DNA of 64,000 nucleotides from Rhodococcoides kroppenstedtii. GTDB taxonomy: Bacteria > Actinomycetota > Actinomycetes > Mycobacteriales > Mycobacteriaceae. Shown here piece after piece: positions 7,066 through 15,968 of this stretch (positions within the stretch are counted from its first letter, which is position 1; every line of letters starts with the position of its first letter). A model generated the notes under the pieces. It worked only from the letters and a program-made list of their open reading frames with translations. It made no database searches and was not told the origin of the DNA. The stretch is from assembly GCF_900111805.1 (NCBI RefSeq), contig NZ_FOJN01000003.1, forward strand, positions 124,001 through 188,000, given 5' to 3'. The position numbers and the translations under genes are program-made.

Positions 7066-9894
7066 TCATCGTGGACACGCCTCGACGGTAGCACCGGCGA
7101 GCAACTGCGCGAGGTGCACTCCTCGACGCTCCGTGAGATCCGACAGCTGTGTCCGGCACGAATAGCCGTCCGCCAACACGACGGCGGAGTCGTCGGCCGC
7201 GCGCACCGCGGGCAGCAGGTGCTGGTCGGCGACGGCGAGAGAGACCTCGTAGTGGCCCTTCTCGACGCCGAAGTTCCCGGCGAGACCGCAACATCCACCC
7301 AGTCGGGTCACATCTGCGCCTGCAGCGCGGAGCAACGCGGCGTCGGTGTCCCAGCCCATCACCGCGTGATGGTGGCAGTGCGGCTGCGCCACGACGGTGG
7401 TGCCCGTGAGGTCCGGGGGCGTCCATCCGCGCTCGGTGAGCAGCTCCGCAAGGGTGCGGACGCGGCTCACGACGGCCTCGGTGGCGGGCGCTCCCAGTAG
7501 ACCCGCCGCGTCGGATCGGAGCGTCGCGGTGCACGACGGCTCCATGCCCACGATCGGCACTCCCGGCTCGGCCGCGTTCTCCAGGCGATCGACCGTGCGC
7601 CGGAGAATGCGGCGAGCCGCATCGAGCTGCCCGGTGGTGATCCAGGTCAGCCCACAGCACACCGGTCGTGCGGTGATGCGCGGCGCGAAACCCGCCGCCG
7701 TCAGCACCTGCACGGTGGCGATGCCGACGTCGGGTGAGAAGTGGTCGGTGAAGGAATCGACGAACAGGACGACGGGGTCGCCACCTGCCGATCGATCGGA
7801 CTCGGTGCAGGCGAACCACTCTCGGAACGTCTCGGTCGCGAAGGCCGGGAGCGTGCGGCGACGGTCCACGCCGGCGGCCGCGAGCGCCGCGCGCCGCACG
7901 GGCGGGAATCGCAGTGCTGCGTTGACGACACCCGGGGCACGGCTCGCGAGACGCGCCCACTGGGGCAGGCGGCCGAGCGCGTAGTGCGACGCCGGCCGGA
8001 GTCGCCGCCGGTAGCTCTGGTGCAGCATCTCCGACTTGTAGGTCGCCATGTCGACGCCCGTCGGGCAGTCCGACGCACATCCCTTGCAGGACAGGCAGAG
8101 ATCGAGGGCGTCGTGCACCTCGGGCGAACGCCAGCCCTCGGTCACCACCGTGCCGACGGCCATCTCCTGGAGGACCCGCGCGCGACCGCGCGTGGAGTCC
8201 TTCTCCTCCCGTGTCGCCAGATACGACGGACACATGACGCCGCCGACGGCCGTGGTGTCGACGCGGCACTTGCCCACTCCGGTGCAGCGATGGACGGCCT
8301 GCGTGACGTCGCCGCCGTCCTCGTCGAAGCGGAATCCGCTGCGGCGCAACGGCAGTGCCATCGGCACGCGAAGGTCGGCATCGAGCGGTCGGGGATCGAC
8401 CAACACGCCCGGGTTGAGAATGCCGTCCGGGTCGAACACGTTCTTCACCGCGGCGAACAGATCGAGGGCGCCGCCCGAGTACATCAACGGCAGCAGTTCG
8501 CTGCGCGCGCGTCCGTCGCCGTGCTCGCCGGACAGCGACCCCCCGTACGCGGACACCATGGTGGCGGCGGCCTGCAGGAACTCGCGGAACTCCCGCACTC
8601 CCCCGCGTCGGTCCAGCGGGAAGTCGAGACGAATGTGCAGGCAGCCGTCACCGAAATGGCCGTAGGGCAACCCGGTCACCCCCGCGTCGGCCATCAGGAT
8701 CTCGAAGTCGCGCAGGTAACCGCCGAGCCGCTCCGGCGGCACGGCCGTGTCCTCCCACCCGGCGTGCGCCGGGCGGCCGACGGGACTGCGGGCGGAGAGC
8801 CCGGACCCGTCGGCACGGATGCGCCACAGGCGATTCGCCGACGCGGTGTCGGTGACGACAGCACTGTCCGAGGCCCCGCACTCCCGCGCCACCTCGTCGG
8901 CACGGGCGAGCACCTCGTCCGGATCGTCCCCGGCGAGCTCGACGAACAACCAGGCCGCACCGCCCGGCAGCGGTGGGACGGCGGCGTCGCCGAAGCGGGT
9001 CCGCACCACGTCGACGATGCGAGCGTCGATGCCCTCGCACGCGGTGGGCCGAAACCGCAGCACGCTCGGCGTCGCGTCGCCCGCGTCGGGCATCTCGGGA
9101 TAGCCGAGGACCACCAGGACGCGGTGGGCCGGCTCGGCGACGAGTCGCACCGTGGCGAGCCGGGTGATCGCCAGGGTGCCCTCGCTCCCCACCAGCATGC
9201 GGGCGACGTCTTTGCCGCGCTCGGGCAGCAGGTGCTCGAGCGAGTAGCCGGACACCTGCCGGACGAAGCGACCGAATTCGGTTCGGACGGTGGCCAACCC
9301 GCGCCCCACGACACCGCGCAGGGCATCCACGGTGGCGGAGTCCGGCGGCGTCGCACCGCTCACCAGCTGCAGCCGCTCGCCCGTGCCCGTGAGCACGTCG
9401 AGGGCCGCGATGTTGTCCGACGTGCGGCCGTAGCCGAGAGCCCGGGTGCCGCAGGCGTTGTTGCCGATCATTCCGCCGACGGTGCAGCGCGTCGACGTCG
9501 AGGGGTCGGGACCGAAACGCAGGCCGTGGGGCGCCGCGGCTCGCTGCAGTACCGCCTGCACGACGCCGGGCTCGACCACCGCGGTACGGGCGTCGGGATC
9601 GACGGAGACGATGCGCTGCAGATGCCGGGAGGTGTCCATCACCACGCCCGTCCCGACGGCGTTGCCCGCGATCGACGTGCCCGCGCCGCGCGTGGTCAGC
9701 GGCACGCCCGTCCGGCGACACACCTCGAGAACCGCGTCGATCTCGTCGACGTGGCGGGGCCGGGCGACCACCGTCGGTACGACGCGGTAGAGCGACGCGT
9801 CCGAGGAATAGGCGGCCCGCGTGGTCTCGTCGACCAGGACGTCGGTCACGCCGACGTCGCGCAACGCCGAGGCGAGCAGATCCGGTTCCCTCAC
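7066..9894 (-). CDS. FAD-linked and Fe-S-binding 2-hydroxyacid dehydrogenase (D-lactate/glycolate oxidase type)
   Basis: A 942-residue fusion. The N-terminal FAD_binding_4 domain is visible (PLTTRGAGTSIAGNAVGTGV, residues ~65-85; VGGMIGNNACGTRALGYGRT, ~140-160), then the FAD-oxidase C domain with PYGHFGDGCLHIRLDFPLD and GEHGDGRARSELLPLMY. The C-terminal half has ferredoxin-like cysteine clusters (CTGVGKCR, CLSCKGCASDCP) and a cysteine-rich CCG-type domain (PVCCGLTW, LGGCCGLAGNFG). Such enzymes oxidise D-lactate, glycolate or D-2-hydroxyglutarate and feed electrons to the respiratory chain. The exact substrate is not readable. A -10 element 7 nt before the GTG start suggests a leaderless mRNA. 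Confidence 0.85.
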   Translation of the reverse strand: MREPDLLASALRDVGVTDVLVDETTRAAYSSDASLYRVVPTVVARPRHVDEIDAVLEVCRRTGVPLTTRGAGTSIAGNAVGTGVVMDTSRHLQRIVSVDPDARTAVVEPGVVQAVLQRAAAPHGLRFGPDPSTSTRCTVGGMIGNNACGTRALGYGRTSDNIAALDVLTGTGERLQLVSGATPPDSATVDALRGVVGRGLATVRTEFGRFVRQVSGYSLEHLLPERGKDVARMLVGSEGTLAITRLATVRLVAEPAHRVLVVLGYPEMPDAGDATPSVLRFRPTACEGIDARIVDVVRTRFGDAAVPPLPGGAAWLFVELAGDDPDEVLARADEVARECGASDSAVVTDTASANRLWRIRADGSGLSARSPVGRPAHAGWEDTAVPPERLGGYLRDFEILMADAGVTGLPYGHFGDGCLHIRLDFPLDRRGGVREFREFLQAAATMVSAYGGSLSGEHGDGRARSELLPLMYSGGALDLFAAVKNVFDPDGILNPGVLVDPRPLDADLRVPMALPLRRSGFRFDEDGGDVTQAVHRCTGVGKCRVDTTAVGGVMCPSYLATREEKDSTRGRARVLQEMAVGTVVTEGWRSPEVHDALDLCLSCKGCASDCPTGVDMATYKSEMLHQSYRRRLRPASHYALGRLPQWARLASRAPGVVNAALRFPPVRRAALAAAGVDRRRTLPAFATETFREWFACTESDRSAGGDPVVLFVDSFTDHFSPDVGIATVQVLTAAGFAPRITARPVCCGLTWITTGQLDAARRILRRTVDRLENAAEPGVPIVGMEPSCTATLRSDAAGLLGAPATEAVVSRVRTLAELLTERGWTPPDLTGTTVVAQPHCHHHAVMGWDTDAALLRAAGADVTRLGGCCGLAGNFGVEKGHYEVSLAVADQHLLPAVRAADDSAVVLADGYSCRTQLSDLTERRGVHLAQLLAGATVEACPR

Positions 9895-9901
9895 ACCCCG
9901 G

Positions 9902-9907
9902 ACGCTA
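9902..9907 (-). promoter_or_regulatory. -10 element of the FAD/Fe-S dehydrogenase gene (leaderless)
   Basis: TAGCGT on the minus strand, 7 nt before the GTG start. Confidence 0.5.
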
Positions 9908-9963
9908 CGCCGTCGTCACGACCCGCCGATGTTTGGAACTCGGGTCGGGGGTACCGCTCGGTC

Positions 9964-11420
9964 ATGGACCAGTCACGCGCACCTTCCTCGACGCGGTGGC
10001 GGCGTTCCACCGCGCGGACCGGTACGGATTCACGCCACCCGCTCACCGGCGCGGGGCCGGCGTCGATCCCCGCGTGCGCGACGTGCTCGGCGCGGACAGC
10101 TTCCGGTCGGACCTGCTGGCATCCGGCGGAATGGACGACCGATCGTCGTCGCACGGATACCTCACCGACGCAGAGAATCTGATGGCCGACGCCGTCGGAG
10201 CGCGCTCGGCGTTCTTCTCGACGTGCGGCAGTTCCCTGTCCGTGAAGGCGGCGATGATGGCGGTCGCCGGCAACGATCCGGGTGGGCTCCTGGTGGCGCG
10301 GGACAGTCACAAGTCGATCGTCGCGGGACTGATCTTCAGCGGTGTGACTCCACGGTGGATAACGCCCCGCTGGGACACCGACCTGCACCTGTCGCATCCC
10401 CCTCCCCCGATCGAGTGCGGCGGGCGTGGGAGGAGAACCGTCGCGGCGGGCGCCCTGGTGGTGAGTCCAAGTCCGTACGGCACGTGCGCGGACATCGCCG
10501 GCATCGCCGAGGTCTGCCACGAACGCGGGAAGCCGCTCATCGTGGACGAGGCATGGGGCGCGCACCTGCCGTTCCACGACGATCTGCCCACCTGGGCGAT
10601 GGATGCGGGCGCCGACATCTGCGTGGTCAGCGTGCACAAGATGGGCGCCGGGTTCGAGCAGGGGTCGGTCTATCACGTCCAAGGCGATCTGGTGGACGAC
10701 CGGCACGTGGCCATGTGCGCCGACCTGCTGATGACCACGAGCCCCAACTTCCTCGTCTACGCGGCCATGGACGGGTGGCGACGTCAGATGGCCCAGCACG
10801 GCGCCGAGATTCTGGGCCCCGCCCTCGCGGTGGCCGACCGGGCGCGGCGGGACATCGAAGCGGTGGCCGGGCTCGAGGTGATGGACGAGGAACTGATCGG
10901 TGCCGAGGCGTCGCACGAACTCGACCGCCTCCAGGTACTGATCGACGTCTCCGCGACCGGAGCGACCGGGTACGCCTGCGCGGACTGGTTGCGCCGGGAA
11001 CACCGCCTCGATGTCGGCCTCAGCGATCACCGCCGCATTCTCGCGACGTTCTCGCTCGCGGACACCCGTGAGACGGCGACGTGACTGGTACGGGCGTTAC
11101 GCGAGCTCCCCTCCGCGGCAGCCGACTTCTCCGAGGCGCCACGAATCGATCTGCCCGATCCCGCGGATCTGAGCCTGCGCACGGTCATGACGCCACGAGA
11201 CGCGTTCTTCGGTGAGACCGAGTGCATTCCGGCCGCCAGGGCCGTCGGACGGGTCGCCGCCGAACAGATCACGCCCTACCCGCCCGCCATCCCTGCTGTG
11301 GTTCCCGGCGAGGAACTTTCCGAGGGTGTGATCGACTACCTCACCACCGGTGTCGCCGCGGGCATGAACATTCCGGACGCTGCGGACACGAGCCTCGAGA
11401 CGTTCCGGGTGGTTCGCTGA
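9964..11420 (+). pseudogene. Orn/Lys/Arg decarboxylase family gene, broken by a frameshift and a nonsense codon
   Basis: The reading frame encodes a fold-type I PLP enzyme: RYGFTPPAHRRG, SFRSDLLASGGMDD, FFSTCGSSLSVKAAMMAV, LIVDEAWGAHLPFH and the PLP-lysine SVHKMGAGFEQGS. Two lesions are visible. (1) The expected N-terminus MDQSRAP starts at the ATG at 9964, but the rest of the protein (FLDAVAAFHRADRYG) is in another frame; one base appears lost at 9983/9984. The main frame can otherwise only start at a TTG at 9933. (2) A TGA at 11082-11084 interrupts ...LADTRETAT and the frame continues without a shift as LVRALRELPSAAADFSEAPR and the family C-terminal domain ending LETFRVVR. A CGA to TGA change would explain it. 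Substrate unknown; probably a decayed gene. Confidence 0.75.
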
Positions 11421-11446
11421 ACCCGTTCGTGCCACGCTCGGTACTC

Positions 11447-12307
11447 ATGACGACTCCCTCCATCGGCACCGTCTTCACCCCCGCCCACGATCCCACCCGT
11501 CTTCCGGCAGCAGCCCGCGCGGCGGAGTCCGCGGGGCTCGACGAATTCTGGCTGTGGGAGGACTGTTTCAGCCACGGCGGACTGACCACCGCGGCCGTGG
11601 CGTTGGCCTCGACGTCCTGTATCCGGGTGGGGCTCGGTCTCATGCCGGCGCCGCTGCGCAACGTCGCGCTGACGGCCATGGAGGTGGCGTCGCTGCATCG
11701 CCTCTTTCCCGGCCGCTTCCTGCCCGGCGTCGGCCACGGGGTGCAGCGCTGGATGGAGCAGGTGGGGTCCCGCGCGGCGTCGCCCATGACGCTGCTGGAC
11801 GAGTACCACTCCGCGCTGCGCGCGCTGCTGGCCGGAGAGGAGGTCACCGTCGACGGTCGCTTCGTTCGGCTCGACGCGGTGCGATTGCAGTATCCCGTCC
11901 CCGGTGCGCCGCTCATGGTCGGTGGGGAGGGGCCGAAGACGTTGCGGTTCGCGGCGTCGCATGCGGACGGCACCCTGCTCTCGGCGGCCCTGACCGACGA
12001 CCGGCTTCGCGCCGCCTGCGCGGAGGTCCGCGGGGCCGCGTCGACCGACGACCACCCGATCGTTGCACCGCGACTGGTAGCCGTGGGACCCGGTGCGGCG
12101 GACCGTCTGCGCGCCGAGGCCTCCCGCTGGGGGTTCGAGTCCGCGGACGAGATCGCCGTCGCGGGCGACGCCGGGGAGGTCGCTGCGGAGTTCGCTCGGC
12201 TCGGCGAGATGGGCATCACCTCGGTGCTCGCTCACCCCACCGACGACGAGCCGGACCTCGAGGGCTGGACCGCCGTGATCGGGGAGGCGGCCGCCCAGCT
12301 GCGGTGA
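11447..12307 (+). CDS. Luciferase-like (LLM class) flavin-dependent oxidoreductase
   Basis: A 286-residue TIM-barrel protein. FTPAHDPTRLPAAARAAESA and LDEFWLWEDCF form the first strands, RVGLGLMPAPLRNVALTAME the family motif, and LHRLFPGRFLPGVGHGVQRW the conserved 'PGRF.LG.G' block. The C-terminal APLMVGGEGPKTLRFAASHAD is the flavin/F420 phosphate-binding region. These enzymes use FMN or, commonly in actinobacteria, F420; which applies here is not readable. It is somewhat shorter than typical LLM proteins. The ATG at 11447 follows the broken decarboxylase by 26 bp; a longer upstream frame overlaps that gene and is unlikely. Confidence 0.8.
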   Translation: MTTPSIGTVFTPAHDPTRLPAAARAAESAGLDEFWLWEDCFSHGGLTTAAVALASTSCIRVGLGLMPAPLRNVALTAMEVASLHRLFPGRFLPGVGHGVQRWMEQVGSRAASPMTLLDEYHSALRALLAGEEVTVDGRFVRLDAVRLQYPVPGAPLMVGGEGPKTLRFAASHADGTLLSAALTDDRLRAACAEVRGAASTDDHPIVAPRLVAVGPGAADRLRAEASRWGFESADEIAVAGDAGEVAAEFARLGEMGITSVLAHPTDDEPDLEGWTAVIGEAAAQLR

Positions 12308-12334
12308 CCGCGTGATCCCCGCGGGCCTGGCTGC

Positions 12335-12384
12335 CCACAAGTCGCCCGAATCGGCGGGATCCCGTCGATCCGGGCGAGTTGTGG
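12335..12384. repeat. 50-bp near-perfect palindrome (possible terminator)
   Basis: The arms starting CCACAA and ending TTGTGG match at 22 of 25 paired positions, centred on GGGATCCC. As RNA this is an almost uninterrupted long hairpin. It lies 28 bp after the luciferase-like gene and well before crcB. It may be a terminator, a protein-binding site or a copy of a dispersed palindromic repeat. No second copy was noticed in this window. Confidence 0.7.
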
Positions 12385-12438
12385 ACAGCGGCGCCCGCCC
12401 GACGGGTCCGAACCACCGGGCGGTCGGGCTCCGACGCG

Positions 12439-12444
12439 TAGATT
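12439..12444 (+). promoter_or_regulatory. Possible -10 element of the crcB pair
   Basis: TAGATT about 53 nt upstream of the first crcB ATG, which has its own GAGGAG ribosome site. No fluoride riboswitch was recognised in the leader. Confidence 0.35.
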
Positions 12445-12496
12445 GATCGGGGCCGCCGACCGTCGACGGACCCGTCCGACCCCCGAGGAGCCGTCC

Positions 12497-12916
12497 ATGC
12501 CCGGTTCCCCCGCCCGCGCGGCGGTCTCGGTGGGCCTGGTCGCCGCGGGAGGCGCGGCCGGAACCGGCGTTCGGTACGCGGTCGAGTCCGCGCTGCCGCA
12601 TACCGGAACCGGCTGGCCCACGGGCACTCTTGTGGTGAACGTCGTCGGGTCCTTCGTTCTCGGCGTTCTGCTCGAGGGGTTGGCCCGGCGTGGCCCGGAC
12701 ACCGGGTCACGCCGTCGCCTCCGACTGCTGCTCGGCGTCGGGTTCTGCGGCGCGCTGACCACCTACAGCACCTTCGCGCTCGAGATCGTGGAGTCGATGC
12801 AGCAAGGCGCAGCGCCCCTGGCCGCGGCCTACGCCGCGGCGTCGATCGCCGCGGGTCTCGTCGCTGCCGGGGCGGGACTCGCCACGGCCGGGGCCGTGCG
12901 GAGGGCCCCGTCGTGA
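12497..12916 (+). CDS. crcB: Fluoride channel subunit CrcB/Fluc (first of a pair)
   Basis: A 139-residue four-helix membrane protein. It shows GGAAGTGVRYAVESAL, then GTLVVNVVGSFVLGVLLEGL with the pore Asn of TLxVNxxGSFxLG, and GVGFCGALTTYSTFALE with the conserved G-F-C-G-x-x-T-T-Y-S-T-F motif that lines the fluoride pathway. Fluc channels are antiparallel dimers exporting F-; paired genes usually encode heterodimers. The start at MPGSPARA has GAGGAG 7 nt upstream. Its stop overlaps the GTG of the second copy. Confidence 0.92.
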   Translation: MPGSPARAAVSVGLVAAGGAAGTGVRYAVESALPHTGTGWPTGTLVVNVVGSFVLGVLLEGLARRGPDTGSRRRLRLLLGVGFCGALTTYSTFALEIVESMQQGAAPLAAAYAAASIAAGLVAAGAGLATAGAVRRAPS

Positions 12917-13281
12917 TCGCGGTGCTCGTCGTACTCGCCGGCGCCGTGGGGGCGGTCGCCCGGTTCGGCGTGGACTCCGCGGTCGGCCGCCGATGGTCGA
13001 CCACGGTGCCGTGGGCGACCGTCGGCATCAACGTGTCGGGCTCGTTCCTGCTCGGGGTGCTCGCCGGAGCGGTCGCGCAGCACTCTGCTCCGGACGCCTG
13101 GCAGACCGTCGTCGGGACCGGGTTCTGCGGCGGTTACACGACATTCGGCACGGCGATGGTGCAGGCCGTCCGGCTCGGACACTCGGGGCGGTCCGGGGCC
13201 GCAGCGGTGAGCGTTCTCGGCACCCTGGTCGCCTCGGTGCTCGCGTGCGCCGGCGGCGTTGCGGTCGCGGCGTGGGCCTGA
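12913..13281 (+). CDS. crcB: Fluoride channel subunit CrcB/Fluc (second of a pair)
   Basis: A 122-residue partner with the same signatures: AGAVGAVARFGVDSAV, TVGINVSGSFLLGVLAG (pore Asn) and GTGFCGGYTTFGTAMVQ, where the usual Y-S-T-F is replaced by F-G-T. The GTG start overlaps the TGA of the first gene (GTGA), giving tight translational coupling and equal dosage, as expected for an obligate heterodimer. Heterodimerisation is inferred from tandem arrangement. Confidence 0.92.
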   Translation: MIAVLVVLAGAVGAVARFGVDSAVGRRWSTTVPWATVGINVSGSFLLGVLAGAVAQHSAPDAWQTVVGTGFCGGYTTFGTAMVQAVRLGHSGRSGAAAVSVLGTLVASVLACAGGVAVAAWA

Positions 13282-13297
13282 GTGCCATACCGTCTTC

Positions 13298-13327
13298 TTG
13301 ACGGTCATCACTATTGCTGCATAGCGT
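13298..13327 (+). promoter_or_regulatory. Promoter of the AAHS transporter gene
   Basis: TTGACG (13298-13303), 18-nt spacer, TAGCGT (13322-13327), upstream of an ATG with a GAGGAA ribosome site. Confidence 0.5.
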
Positions 13328-13360
13328 GACCGCACTCACTCCCGAGACGAGGAACTGCCC

Positions 13361-14719
13361 ATGACGCCTCCCCAGCCCACGAGACAGCGGTCCGGCCTGC
13401 TGATTCTCGCCCTCTGCTTCGTCACCATCGTCTTCGACGGGTACGACCTGGTGGTCTACGGGTCGACCGTGCCCACGCTGATCGCCTACGAAGGATGGGA
13501 CCTCGACACGGGCTCCGCGGGCCTGATCGGCAGCCTCGCCCTGGTCGGCATGCTGCTCGGCACGCTCTCGGTCGGCCTGGTCACCGACCGGTTCGGACGA
13601 CGTCGCATCATGATCGGGTCCATCGCGTGGTTCTCCCTCTGCATGCTCGCGACGGCCTTCGCCCCGAACGAGGTCGTCTTCGGCTTCCTCCGGTTCCTGA
13701 CCGGCATCGGCCTCGGCGGGGTGGTGCCCACCTGTATCGCTCTCACCGTCGAGTTCGCGCCGAAGCATCGTCGTCAGATCTCGAACGCCGTGATGTTCAG
13801 CGGCTACTCCGTCGGCGGTGTAAGCGCTGCGCTCCTCGCGATCGCACTGCTGCCCGAGACCGACTTCCGCGTGCTCTACGCCCTCGGCGCCCTCCCGCTG
13901 ATCACGTTGCTGCCCGTCGTCGTTCGCTACCTGCCCGAGTCGGTGTCCTACCTCGCCGCCACCGGCCGCGAGGACGAGGCGCGTGACGTCGCCGCTCGGC
14001 ACGGGTTGGTCTACGACGACATCGTCGCGCCGGTTCCCGCCGCAGCAGCAGTCGACACCGCGCCCCCGGTCTCGAGCATGCGCGAACTGTTCACCCCGCG
14101 GTGGCGCCGCTCCACCGTCCTCTTCGCCGCCGCCAACTTCTGTGGCCTGCTGCTGGTCTACGGCCTCAACACCTGGCTCCCGCAGATCATGCGCAGCGCC
14201 GGCTTCGCGCTCGGGAGCTCGCTCGCGTTCCTCCTGGTGCTCAACCTGGGCGCCATCGTCGGCGCGATCAGCGCATCATTCGTCGCCGACCGGATCGGCG
14301 TGCAGAAGGTGGTCACCGCGTCGTTCCTGCTCGCCTGCGTCGCCATCTTCCTCATCAGTCTGAACCTCCCTGCAGGACTGCTGTTCCTGCTGGTCGCGGT
14401 GGCCGGCCTCGGCAGCGTCGGCACCCAGATCCTGGTGGGTGGCTTCTGCGCCACTCATTACCCGCAGAAGCTGGGTGCGACTGCGCTCGCCTGGTCGCTC
14501 GGGATCGGCCGCATCGGTGCGATTTGCGGTCCTCTCCTCGGCGGTCTCATCGCCGGGTGGGCGATGGGGTACCAGGTGAACTTCTACGCCTTCGCGGTGG
14601 TGGCCGTGGCCGGCGCGCTCGTGGTCGGCTCGATCCGCACGCAGAACCGTCAGGACCCGATCGGCTCCCCGAAGAGTCCCGCGACGATCTCGCCCACCGC
14701 ATCGACCCAGACGGGGTAG
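13361..14719 (+). CDS. MFS transporter, aromatic acid:H+ symporter (AAHS) family
   Basis: A 452-residue, 12-helix permease. TM1 holds CFVTIVFDGYDLVVYGSTVP with the DGYD motif of the PcaK/BenK group. The loop 2-3 motif is GLVTDRFGRRRIMIGS and the equivalent loop 8-9 motif is SFVADRIGVQKV. FLTGIGLGGVVPTCIALTVE and RYLPESVSYLAATGR are also typical. It imports aromatic acids such as benzoate or 4-hydroxybenzoate with protons; the ligand is not determined, and no catabolic genes adjoin it. Its last 70 bp overlap the convergent lipase gene. Confidence 0.88.
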   Translation: MTPPQPTRQRSGLLILALCFVTIVFDGYDLVVYGSTVPTLIAYEGWDLDTGSAGLIGSLALVGMLLGTLSVGLVTDRFGRRRIMIGSIAWFSLCMLATAFAPNEVVFGFLRFLTGIGLGGVVPTCIALTVEFAPKHRRQISNAVMFSGYSVGGVSAALLAIALLPETDFRVLYALGALPLITLLPVVVRYLPESVSYLAATGREDEARDVAARHGLVYDDIVAPVPAAAAVDTAPPVSSMRELFTPRWRRSTVLFAAANFCGLLLVYGLNTWLPQIMRSAGFALGSSLAFLLVLNLGAIVGAISASFVADRIGVQKVVTASFLLACVAIFLISLNLPAGLLFLLVAVAGLGSVGTQILVGGFCATHYPQKLGATALAWSLGIGRIGAICGPLLGGLIAGWAMGYQVNFYAFAVVAVAGALVVGSIRTQNRQDPIGSPKSPATISPTASTQTG

Positions 14720-15930
14720 GTGCGCTGGTCCAAGGCCATGGACCCGACGTCGGTGGTCCGGCAGCCCGGTGCTGCCGGAACACCGGCGAAGCGGTCCCGT
14801 AGCCACAGGAGCGCGCTGGGGAACGCGATCACCTCGAGGCTGAGGTGCTCACTGAAGTGGTCGCGCGTATAGGTGACGTTCGCTCCCGGACGGCTGCAGT
14901 ACGCGTCCACCATCGCGTTCACCGGACCGACCGGCACCAGCCAGTCCGGATTCGAGTGGTACACGTAGAGCGGCATGTCGGGGGTCGTGTCGCCGAGAGT
15001 CAGCGGACCCAGCGCCCGCCGAACGACGGGGTCCTCCAACGGATCTCCGTCGGTGCGCAGGAACCCCTTCAGATTCAGGAACGGCAGGAGCGCGGACGAC
15101 CACCCGACGCAGAGGTTGTCCTTCGCCGCGAAGAGAGCGCGCCCCGCGGGGTCGATGGTGCGGTCGAGGAACTGCGCCAGCTCCGGATCCTCTCGGCTCG
15201 CCCCGATGATTCCGGAGGCGACGATGCCCGAGCCGAGTGCGTTGTTCGCGTTGTTCACCAGCGCCGCGACCTCCGCGGGGGTGCCGCCCTCGGTGACGCC
15301 GACGATGTCGAGCTCGGGTGCGTAGGACGCGGCCAGTTCGGCGGCGTGGCCGGTGGCGATCGCGCCGCCCGAGTAGCCGCTCATGCCGACCTTCGTGGCG
15401 ACGCCGGGCAGGTCCATCGGCCCGAAAGCTTCGGCCGCGCGAATGCCGTCGAGCGTGATCCGGCCGGCGACGGGACCGGACGCGAAGGCGTTGTTCGGGC
15501 CCTGGTGATCGGGAACCGAGACCGCCCATCCCTGGGCGAGCGCCGCCTGCACCTCGAGGAACTGCGCGCCCGAGGTCACCGCGCCGGTCACCGGCCACGG
15601 CACCGCGCCCTGCCGCATCACGTACGACGGCGAGCAGTACGCGGCGAGGGAGTCGACCGCCATCTGCACCGACAGCAACGGCCGCGGTTCGGCCGACTCG
15701 CCCCGCGGCCGGACGACGGTGGTCACGGCCGGGATCGGCTCGCCCCGACCGTTGGTCGACCGGTAGGCCAGCTGCCAGGCGTCGACCGGCGTCGGGAGGA
15801 CGTTCAGCGTGCCGAGCTCCACCGGACGAGCGGCGATGATCTCGCCCGGCTCGGCCGCGGCGACGACGTCGGCCGGCGGGTCGTAGAACTCCGTGTCGTA
15901 CTCGGGGCTCGGCACGAACGGTGCCGGCAC
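14650..15930 (-). CDS. Secretory-lipase-family (LIP) hydrolase, apparently lacking its signal peptide
   Basis: A protein of about 426 residues of the alpha/beta-hydrolase LIP family. The nucleophile elbow is KVGMSGYSGGAIATGHAAE (Ser of GYSGG); a candidate acid lies in YVYHSNPDWLVPVGP and the His in RDHFSEHLSLEVIAFP. SVPDHQGPNNAFASGP and AAEAFGPMDLPG are family-typical. Homologues are usually exported with a signal peptide. Here the frame opens only 38 bp after the stop of the TetR gene and reads AAQPAIPPVPAPFVPSPEY, like a mature N-terminus just past a cleavage site; a GTG at 15930 is the best start. The signal peptide seems to have been lost or to lie elsewhere. Convergent overlap with the AAHS gene. 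Confidence 0.75.
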   Translation of the reverse strand: MPAPFVPSPEYDTEFYDPPADVVAAAEPGEIIAARPVELGTLNVLPTPVDAWQLAYRSTNGRGEPIPAVTTVVRPRGESAEPRPLLSVQMAVDSLAAYCSPSYVMRQGAVPWPVTGAVTSGAQFLEVQAALAQGWAVSVPDHQGPNNAFASGPVAGRITLDGIRAAEAFGPMDLPGVATKVGMSGYSGGAIATGHAAELAASYAPELDIVGVTEGGTPAEVAALVNNANNALGSGIVASGIIGASREDPELAQFLDRTIDPAGRALFAAKDNLCVGWSSALLPFLNLKGFLRTDGDPLEDPVVRRALGPLTLGDTTPDMPLYVYHSNPDWLVPVGPVNAMVDAYCSRPGANVTYTRDHFSEHLSLEVIAFPSALLWLRDRFAGVPAAPGCRTTDVGSMALDQRTYPVWVDAVGEIVAGLFGEPIGS

Positions 15931-15968
15931 CGGCGGGATCGCCGGCTGCGCGGCGTCACGACGCGTCG

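Noticed and set aside
11082..11084. Selenocysteine or programmed readthrough at the decarboxylase TGA
   Set aside because: No SECIS-like hairpin was noticed, the residue is expected to be Arg, and a second frameshift lesion makes decay more likely.
12335..12384. DnaA boxes or a replication origin at the 50-bp palindrome
   Set aside because: The end sequences are only partial matches to TTGTCCACA and there is no cluster of boxes or origin-type gene nearby.
12308..12496. Fluoride riboswitch upstream of crcB
   Set aside because: The conserved pseudoknot core of the crcB motif is not recognisable; only a large palindrome and a GC-rich stem are present.
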